64,000 nt of DNA, from positions 16,905,001 to 16,969,000 of the forward strand of contig JAULJL010000035.1 of assembly GCA_030761205.1 (NCBI GenBank), read 5' to 3'. Position numbers and translations under genes: made by a program. Numbering within the stretch: position 1 is the stretch's first letter; the number at the start of each line of letters is the position of its first letter. Shown piece after piece: positions 56,801 to 64,000 of the stretch. Source of the stretch: Fremontodendron californicum. Its lineage: Eukaryota; Streptophyta; Magnoliopsida; Malvales; Malvaceae. The notes beneath the pieces are model-generated. The model was not told the origin of the DNA. It saw only the letters and a list, made by a program, of their open reading frames with translations, and made no database searches.

Positions 56801-59800
56801 CGTGTGGCCAAAGCAAGTGAAGCTGATGGAAGAGAGAAGGTTGTTTATTTGCGCTGATGTGTTCTCTTTGTCTGCACTGCTAGATTAAAAAGGAAAATCT
56901 TATCATCTTGCAATTTAGGTTAGAGTACAAGATTTGATTATAGACAGTTTTCTTACTGTCTATAATCAAATGCATTATCAAAATCATGACTGGTTTAGTT
57001 ATGTCCGCTGTGGAAGATTTTTGCTATACTTCCTAATCCTACATCTTCTATTCAGTGTCTTTAATTAGTTGATGACATTGGCAGGTTTAATATGGAACAT
57101 ATCAAATTATTTCCTGGATGATTTCCTCTAAAACTGGCATAGAAGGAATAGTTCCATATTTTCATGGTTTCATGCATCATGGTACATGAGACTGAACTTG
57201 GAGGTCTTAGATTTGCATCTTGATGATGGGGGTTTAGGGGATGGGAGAGGGGCTACTTCCATTTGTGTAGCCTAAGGAGTAAGGCCCAATGCGTGTCCAT
57301 ATATATCAAAAGAAATATATATGCTGTAAAAATAAAAAAGAATAATCTTTAAGGTTTATTTATTTATTTTTGACTAAGTTTTCATTAGCATTCATGCATG
57401 TCTGGACAAATCAGCTTGTGAGTTTTGGTGTATTTACTTGTTTTGGATGGGAAATCTGATTTTTTCTTCTAATGAATTATCCAGGAAATAGTAGCTGAGA
57501 TTTCAGAGCTTGAGAAACAAAGAGATGAACTGGAAGCAAAGCTGAAAAAGGTCTTTCTACTGCATTCTGTTTCTAGTTGTTGTTGTTTACATGTTGGAAA
57601 ATTTATACATCTTCTGCAGAGTGTTTTTCATGTTTGTTTCTGATTACCTACATGTTGCGATATGTGTAGGTTAATATCTCGTTGGCTGCTGCTAATGCGC
57701 GACTGCGCGATGTCAAGGAAGAAAGAGATCAATTTAATGAAGCTAACAATCAGATTGTTGCCCATTTGAAAACAAAGGTGTGGTTTTTTTCTTTCCTAAT
57801 TTCTATATTATTTTTATAAAGCTATAAATTACTCTGTCTTGATAATTTTATGGCCTGTCTTATGGTTCAAATATCTAAGAATTCTTTCTGATTATGTTAA
57901 CAGGAAGATGAACTGTCAAATTCCATTTCTGCATGTAGAGTAGAAGCAGAAGTTCTCCATACATGGATTAATTTCTTGGAAGATACTTGGCTTCTCCAGT
58001 CCTCAAATGCAGAAATTAAGAACAAGCAAGTCAAGTATGTAATCTAACATTCTTTTCTTCTGTTGAGTAGGACAATTATGTTTCTAATTATCCTCCGTCA
58101 TTGAACCTGTTTTTCAAATTCTCTGCATTGAAGAAAGAGAATATTATGAATTCTGCTCTTAATTCTATAAATTTAATACTTACAATACTGCGTTTTTTTT
58201 TAACATTTTGGTTGATACTTGTTTGCATTTTCCAGTGAGGAATTGGAGCAACATGAGGATTATTTTCTGAACTTGGCCATTACTTTTCTCTCTGTTTACA
58301 AGGTATTCAATACATTCTGATGGACGAAATACTTAGTTTGAGAACCTAAGTTATGGTTAAGTCTCACCTTTATTCCTTCTCTTTTTTTCTCTCTCTCTCT
58401 CATGCATTGTTCTTGGAATCTTTGTACTCTTTTGCAGAAAGAGCTGGGCCCTTCCATTAGCCGTATCGGTAAATTTGTAGAGAACCTGAAGAAGTTGAAT
58501 GAGAGGTAACTGTACTTTTTGACAAATAATTCTGGCCTATTTTATTGCAATTTCTAATCCTTTTTTCCTGAAAAGACAGATTTGAGATGGCATCTAGCCC
58601 AAGTGATGAGGATTCCAAAGAATTAAACCCGAGGAAACATCTTGAGGAGGAATATTTGGATTATGAAGCCAAGGTATAAATCTCATTACCTTTATTCTTC
58701 AAAAGGTGCCAACTCGTAGATATTTTAGTTTACCATGTCATGAGTTGCTGTTTATCTATCACTTAGCCCCCACTGATGCAGAGTTTCTCCCTCCTTCCCT
58801 TTTTTCCTTCTCTCATTTATTTTTCTTTTAGCGGATTTTTGCAACAATGAACCGTATATTACTTAATTTATGTTTTTTTCACTAGTTTTAAGCATTTTTC
58901 ATCTATTTTACTTGGACTCGGGTATGTGTCCGACACGGGTATGTTCAATTTTTCCCCATGATTTCCATTTATTTGAAGGGTCCTTGGAGGATCATATCCC
59001 CATACCCATGTCGGGATATACGTCGAACACGGGTACTTCAAAAAAAAAATGAAGAGTCGGAACAGCATAGCTTTTCATTTTAATCCCTCGTTTTTCTAAT
59101 TCCAAAATTTTAAGGTTAAGAGATTTGTAGATCTAAAAGTTATAGCTTTAGCCTGTATGCATATTTATTAGTTGGCCTTCAACAAATTGGTGCAAAGCCG
59201 CGGTTTTAGAGCCATCTGTTGACTAATTCCTTGTTTCAGATTATAACTACCTTCAGTGTGGTGGATAACATGAAACAGCAGTTTTGTGCTAAGCATGAGA
59301 CAATTTCAAGGTGAGATAAATACTTTTTGCATGCAAATACATCCCTTCCATGCAATGTTAAAAAAATCGGACTGAGATCGAACCGGTCAGACTTTCGGTT
59401 TTTGGTCCAACCGGTTTGATAAAAAATGATTTTAAATATATATAAAAATAATTTTAATTTTAAATAAGTAATAAATATAGTAAATAATTAATAAGAATAT
59501 GTATTTGGCTTAGTGGTATGACCTTTATTATAAAACCAAGAGGTTAAGGGTTTAATCTTACCATTTACAAAAAAAAATTGAAAAAAAAACAATTTTTTAC
59601 CGGTTTTATCCGGTTTTTTATTGGTTAAATTGGTTTTTCACTGGTTCAAGGAAATTTCGGTTTTATGTATAGTATCGGACCGGATGGACCACTAGTTCCC
59701 GATTCAACTGGCCGATTCGATGCGATTTTTTATTCCATTCCATGTGCATTCCCATCCCTTGCCTTGCCTTTTCACGATTCCCTCTAAATGAGGTTTTTAA

Positions 59801-60162
59801 GCCCATCTTCCCGTCTCCTATCCAGGAAAGATGATCCTAAGCTTAAAGACCTATTTGATGACATTGAAAAGTTAAGAGCGGAATTCGAAACTATTGAAAG
59901 GCCAACTTTAGAAATGGAGACTCCAAAGGTTGATACTCCTAATGAGATATTGCAGCCAACTCTGGAATTGACACAACCCGAACCTGATACAAAGGAGCAT
60001 CCTGAAACAAAGCCCGCACTAGACCCTGCAGCGGAACTAGCAAAGCTGGAGTCGGAGTTTGGGAAGGCTAGCCAAGACTACTCGACGGAGGAGATAGGTG
60101 ATTGGGAGTTTGATGAACTTGAAAAGGAGTTGAGATCTGGTGATACTGCATCAAACAAATAG
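50833..60162 (+). CDS. Conserved plant coiled-coil protein (At5g13560-like), function unknown
   Basis: Eighteen coding exons: 50833-50982, 51669-51890, 52283-52378, 53413-53465, 53767-53863, 53979-54052, 54513-54630, 55628-55738, 55979-56055, 56773-56839, 57485-57550, 57670-57777, 57904-58034, 58236-58302, 58438-58505, 58580-58673, 59240-59310, 59826-60162. All are GT-AG and in frame, 668 aa. It starts MSWLRTAVNKAVEVGNKNNL. Residues 1-125 form a conserved helical head. About 160-560 is mostly heptad-like coiled coil (for example ISELEKQRDELEAKLKK). The tail is Pro/Glu-rich and ends in a conserved acidic motif, YSTEEIGDWEFDELEKEL. It resembles the Arabidopsis At5g13560 family by my memory, loosely described as SMC-like. 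No ATPase motifs are present, so it is not an SMC ATPase. Partner and compartment are unknown. Confidence 0.85.
58907..59070 (-). mobile_element. MITE family A copy 9 (reverse), intron 16 of the coiled-coil gene
   Basis: It reads ACTTGGACTCGGGTATGTGT at the left and GAGTCGGAACAGCATAG at the right. TTTTCATCT and TTTTCATTT flank it as an imperfect 9-bp duplication. Confidence 0.8.
59355..59725. mobile_element. AACCGGTT-type MITE with a tRNA-like segment, intron 17 of the coiled-coil gene
   Basis: The arms contain GAACCGGTCAGAC and CCAACCGGTTTGATAA on the left and CGGTTTTATCCGG with GGACCGGATGGACC on the right. In the middle, TGGCTTAGTGGTATGA (A-box-like) and GAGGTTAAGGGTTTAATC (B-box-like) lie about 30 bp apart. 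A second copy in the opposite orientation occupies 63740-64000. Confidence 0.65.
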
Positions 60163-60480
60163 ATCAGGTAAGGTAAATTAAACTTGTGGAAACTATAATC
60201 CTCGGTCAAAAATATCTGATATATATATATATATTATAGGCAAGCACTTGTACTAGTATGACATGTATTGATATATATACCTGCCAAAAATCTGCATTTT
60301 AGAAACAAGCATTTTCGCTGTAACCTCTGTAACATTTGGATGTGGTTTCAATTTGTTCATTCTTCTGTAAATACTTTCAACCTGTAATACGGAGTTTATA
60401 AAACATATGGATTCAGTATCTGTTTCGATTCTAACAGTTTACGGCATTATTTCTTAAGCCTTGAAGAATTTATAGGTATG
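60163..60480 (+). other. 3' UTR and flank of the coiled-coil gene
   Basis: No coding sequence. It contains a short (AT) run at about 60219-60233 and an AT-rich tail that could hold the polyadenylation signal. Confidence 0.5.
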
Positions 60481-60485
60481 ACATT

Positions 60486-60663
60486 CTATGTCGATCTGAC
60501 TTTTCATTTTTCTTGAAGTATTCGTATCCGACATCTATGTTCGACGCATATTTAGATATAGGTATGAGGATATGACCTTTCAAGAACTTCCAAATACATG
60601 GAAAAACTTTTTAAAAAATTGAACATATCCGTATCGGACATTCACACCGAGTCCAAGTAAAAA
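60486..60663 (+). mobile_element. MITE family A copy 10
   Basis: It runs from CTATGTCGATCTGACTTTTC to GAGTCCAAGTAA, with the interior CATATTTAGATATAGGTATG and CCAAATACATGGAAAAAC as in the family. Confidence 0.75.
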
Positions 60664-61264
60664 AAGGGTTTGTTAGAGCTGATATGAAATGTTCAACCTT
60701 TCTTCCCCAGCATGGCCACACAACATTGCTTCTTTGATTCAAAGAAAGATGGATGAAACGAGAGGCTGTGGGGGGGTTCTGAAATCTTTGGTGAAATGGT
60801 GAACCCCACGAAAAGAATTGAAAAGGTTTTCCTGATATAGAAATTCGAATTTGTCTTATCTTTAGAATAACATCATCATCAACAGAACCTAGTGGGATGG
60901 GAGTTTTCCAACCCCAATATCTCTTCTAAAAGGTTCTTTCTAGCAACTGTGTCCTTGCTGTTGCAGAGTTTTTCTTTTTTTTCTTCCTTTTTTCTCTGCT
61001 TTTGCTGGTGCTGGTGGGATACCCGGCAACGGTGTCCCTCCGGTCGAGCTTGAAGAGGGCTCTACTTTGTCAATCCCTGCACCAATGAAATCACCCTGGA
61101 ATCCTCATTTTCTGGGTGGTGGTGGGTCATTCGGACTAATTCATCTATGCCTGCCCTTTGCTCATACTTTTCCCTTGTTTGTCGGAAGAACTTGAACCTG
61201 CACCAATCAAATCACCCTTTTTGTTGCTTGCTTGGAACACACATTTTTCTTTACCCACTAGAAG
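60664..61264. other. Intergenic DNA with a GC-richer coding-like patch
   Basis: 60985-61190 is open in one plus frame and reads GGIPGNGVPPVELEEGSTL then SIPAPMKSPWNPHFLGGGG. It has no ATG start or clear splice context. A CCTGCACCAATSAAATCACC motif occurs twice, about 120 bp apart (near 61076 and 61196). It could be a gene remnant; no product is claimed. Confidence 0.3.
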
Positions 61265-61828
61265 AGTTAAAGTATCTAGATAGTCTTTATACTATAATAA
61301 AAAAATTTATATTATTAATAAAAAATATGTTTTAGTTTATGTACTATAGAAGTAAGTAATTTAATTCTTATACGTTTGAAATTATTGTAAGGAATTAAAA
61401 TTGGTAATAGTGTTAATGAAAAACCGTATAAATCCTGACGTGGACATGTGAAACTAATAGAATAGATTGAAAAAAAAAATGATGATGTTTGCTCAGGTGG
61501 AATTTAGAAATTGACAGAATAGATGACTTCGAAAAAAATGATGACATGTTTTTACGGTAAGGGAGGAATTTGGATAAAAAATTTGTTTTTTTTTAAATTT
61601 CACTTGAGTAAAAAAAGTTGACACGTTATCATTTTTTTTTTCCTAAGCCATTTTCTGTCAATTTCACATGTTCATATTAACATTTAGACAGTTTTTTATT
61701 AACATTGTTACCAATTTTATATTTTTGTATCAATTTCAAACGTAAAAGAATTAAATTACTCATTTTTATAATATAGAGATTAAAATACATTTTTGATTAT
61801 GTTACAAGACTATTTAAGTACTTTAACC
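61265..61828. mobile_element. Fold-back MITE, arms of about 160 bp
   Basis: The left end is GTTAAAGTATCTAGATAGTC. The right end in reverse complement is GGTTAAAGTACTTAAATAGT. The arms stay similar through TAATTTAATTCTTATACG / TAATTTAATTCTTTTACG and AAAATTGGTAATAGTGTTAA / AAAATTGGTAACAATGTTAA. The centre has an internal direct repeat (AATAGATTGA / AATAGATGAC). Non-coding. Confidence 0.8.
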
Positions 61829-62869
61829 ATCAAAGCGGGGAAAAGTTGAGGGAAAATGGTCTCAATATGGGGAGGAGCCGGGGGAATAAGAAGGAAGGAG
61901 AACATTAATCTCTTTTCAAATAATAAGAACAAGGAATAATAGACAAGTTTGTACTTGATCAAGGTTCCAATATAAGCTACATTTGTTTATGCACTTGCTT
62001 ATAATTGTTCATGGAAATGACATTTGATTACAATTTACCTTAACCGAAATTAAAAAAAAAAAAAAGAAAGAAAAAGAAAAATTAGAATCCAATGACTAAA
62101 TACCTCATCTCCCATGGTTCATAACAATACACATGATATAGTTCGAACTATTCACGTGTTAGGTTATTAATTTGATTCGAACGACAAAATTTTTTATAAT
62201 TTGAGTTAGTCCGGATTATTATTCATTTAATAAAATATATTTTTTATTTAAATAATAAAACGGGCTTTTTGGATCTGATACCAAATTGAATTTGGACAAG
62301 CAAATCTAAAATTTTCCGGATCTAATCCGGCCATGAACACCTTTAACTATATAGCTAAAAACAGTAGTTGAAATGTATTTTTCTTATGTTTGTTCCTTCA
62401 TAAATGATAATAGAAATCAACTACTCTTAAACCAAACTGTTTAGATTTGGATTTGGAGGGAAATGGAAGGATCCCTTTGGCAATATTGTTTAGTGGTTAA
62501 ATGTGGGGACTGGGGAGTGTATTAAAAGGGACGACAAAGCAAAAAAAAAAAAAAAAAAAAAGAAAGGAAGTCTTGAGTTTCCCAGGGAATTTCATCCACA
62601 TTTTCCTCCCTTAATTCCCACACCCACCATCAAGTGTCGGATCATCATGTGTTGTTTTTCTTAGTTGAAATCAACAACTCATGGCATTACTCTTTCATTA
62701 ATAAAGAAAACTAATTAAAGAAACACAGATTAACAACTCAAAAGAATGAAGAAAGGATGAAGAAGAAAAGATTGAAAGGAAATGCACACGTTTCGAATCA
62801 TATCAATCATTTTAAGGAGACAGTCAATGAAAAGTTGTTTGAAGGGTTGGGGGGGAGGGGGATTTTCCA
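61829..62869. other. Intergenic DNA, no gene seen
   Basis: 62140-62345 has TCCGGATTATTATTC and GATCTAATCCGGCCATGAAC, the look of a hAT MITE relic. 62541-62560 is an A-run. No exon supported. Confidence 0.4.
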
Positions 62870-63446
62870 ATGAAAATAATGTTTACCAACAAAGTGAGAA
62901 AACAAATCCTGGAATCCAGTAAAAGTAGTAAAAACATGTTAATGAAAAGTGATTCTTTAGCTGTTGATCAATATTATTTTACTAAGCAAAAAGGAACTTT
63001 ATTCGAACCCGAGCTTAGTTCAGATTCAAAGTTCAAATCCCAACATCCGTAACTCTTTTTATATCTTTACGCTATGGTTTCCTTTATTCTAGTTTTTGTT
63101 TTATCAGCTATGGGGGTTCAGATGCAGACAAGTTGTTCAATAATAATATTATGGTGATGAAAATAATGTATACAAACAAAGTGAGAAAACAAATCCTGGA
63201 ATCCAGTAAAAGTAGTAAAAACATGTTAATGAAAAGTGATTCTTTAGCTGTTGATCAGGTATTATTTTACTAAGCAAAAAGGAACTTTATTCGAACCCGG
63301 ATTTAGTTCAGATTCAAAATTCGAATCTTAATATCTGCAACCTCTTTTATATCGATATGCTATGGTTTCCTTTATTCTAGTTTTTGTTTTATCAGCTATG
63401 GGGGCACAGATGCAGACAGAAGTTGTTCAATAATAATATTATGGTG
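62870..63446. repeat. Tandem duplication, two copies of about 288 bp
   Basis: Copy 1 (62870-63156) and copy 2 (63157-63446) both start ATGAAAATAATGT and end TTCAATAATAATATTATGG. They differ by about a dozen substitutions and small indels. Copy 1 carries a 60-codon open frame that copy 2 breaks, so the frame is not a real gene. Confidence 0.9.
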
Positions 63447-63739
63447 ATAAATGCTGGAAACCTGGTTTTGAAATGTGGGCTACTTTCAAATTTCAACTTG
63501 GCTTAGAGATTCCACAAATATTTCTAATTGTTTTTGAGGCTTTGATATTGACTCTTGAGTTAGGAGTAAATGATAACTGAGAATAGAAAAATCTAACCAT
63601 GAGAAGGACTTCCAGTGAGATCCCTTATGACCCAGCAAATATTTTATCCCAATTCCCCTGTTCGCAGTATTTCTTTTGTCGTCTATCCGTAAAGATTTAA
63701 ATTCATATTTATGAGATGTCTTTTATAAAATAAAATTCA
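63447..63739. other. Intergenic DNA, nothing recognised
   Basis: Ordinary AT-rich sequence with no supported gene or repeat. Confidence 0.4.
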
Positions 63740-64000
63740 CTGATTAAAAAATCGAATTGGATTGATGAATCGGATCGGTTGAATCGAAAACCGGTAGTTT
63801 GTCCGTTCTGAAAGATTACTAGAATCGGATTTTTATCAAACCGATAAAGAATCGGTTCAACCGGTTAAAAACTGGTGTTCAATGTATTTTTTATTTTTTT
63901 TTCAAAATTTTATTTGTAATTAATAACATTTGAACTTTTAATCTCTTAATATTATATTAAAGATCACACCATTAAACCAAATTCATTTTTTTTGTTAATT
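63740..64000. mobile_element. AACCGGTT-type MITE, second copy, cut by the window edge
   Basis: GGTTGAATCGAAAACCGG, GGTTCAACCGGTTAAAAAC, then a poly-T stretch and the inverted tRNA-like segment ACACCATTAAACCAAATTC match the 59355-59725 element in reverse order. Its right end lies outside the window. Confidence 0.6.

Noticed and set aside
50833..60162. True SMC ATPase identity for the coiled-coil gene
   Set aside because: No Walker A, signature or Walker B motif and no hinge; only coiled coil plus conserved ends.

Overview
This is a nuclear window from a flowering plant, almost certainly a eudicot. The genes have many small GT-AG introns, the intergenic DNA is very AT-rich and full of short non-autonomous transposons, and the encoded proteins (an RS2Z splicing factor, SAC3A, Prp3/RDM16, a chloroplast LHC-like protein) are plant types. 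A rosid is my best guess from protein resemblance; the sequence alone does not prove it.

Layout: an RS2Z32/33-like SR splicing factor on the minus strand (523-3557, 5' UTR exon to about 4475); a gene-free AT-rich stretch (4.5-9.6 kb) holding two fold-back elements, one built from seven copies of a palindrome; a large Ser/Arg-rich nuclear-type protein of unknown function on the plus strand (10365-14833); repeat-rich spacer (15-19.6 kb); SAC3A on the plus strand (20142-30445, 13 coding exons); spacer with a hAT-type MITE and an (AT)n tract (30.4-34.3 kb); a local family of small Pro-rich proteins with prenylation-type C-termini (34330-34836 intact, 37827-38148 frameshifted, 39897-about 42400 decayed and split by MITEs); an intronless chloroplast LHC-like gene on the minus strand (43536-44132); the Prp3/RDM16 gene on the minus strand (45231-49085); an 18-coding-exon coiled-coil protein gene on the plus strand (50833-60162); and a terminal 3.8 kb of repeats, including a 287-bp tandem duplication.

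The exon models were built by hand from splice signals. Every junction keeps frame, giving proteins of 316, 1405, 1013, 770 and 668 aa. Three of the five large genes belong to RNA processing or mRNP handling (RS2Z, SAC3A, Prp3), and the Ser/Arg-rich unknown may be a fourth. Plant genes are not operonic and each has its own promoter, so I infer no shared regulation.

The transposon content is the most distinctive part. One 160-200 bp family with 9-bp target duplications (Mutator-like) occurs ten times. Two of its copies sit head to head in the last SAC3A intron and could fold into a long hairpin. Several hAT-type MITEs have clean 8-bp duplications and TAG-type ends. I see no tRNA or rRNA gene, no autonomous transposon and no virus-like gene. 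The items least explained by known biology are the CaaX-ended Pro-rich gene cluster and the palindrome-studded fold-back element.
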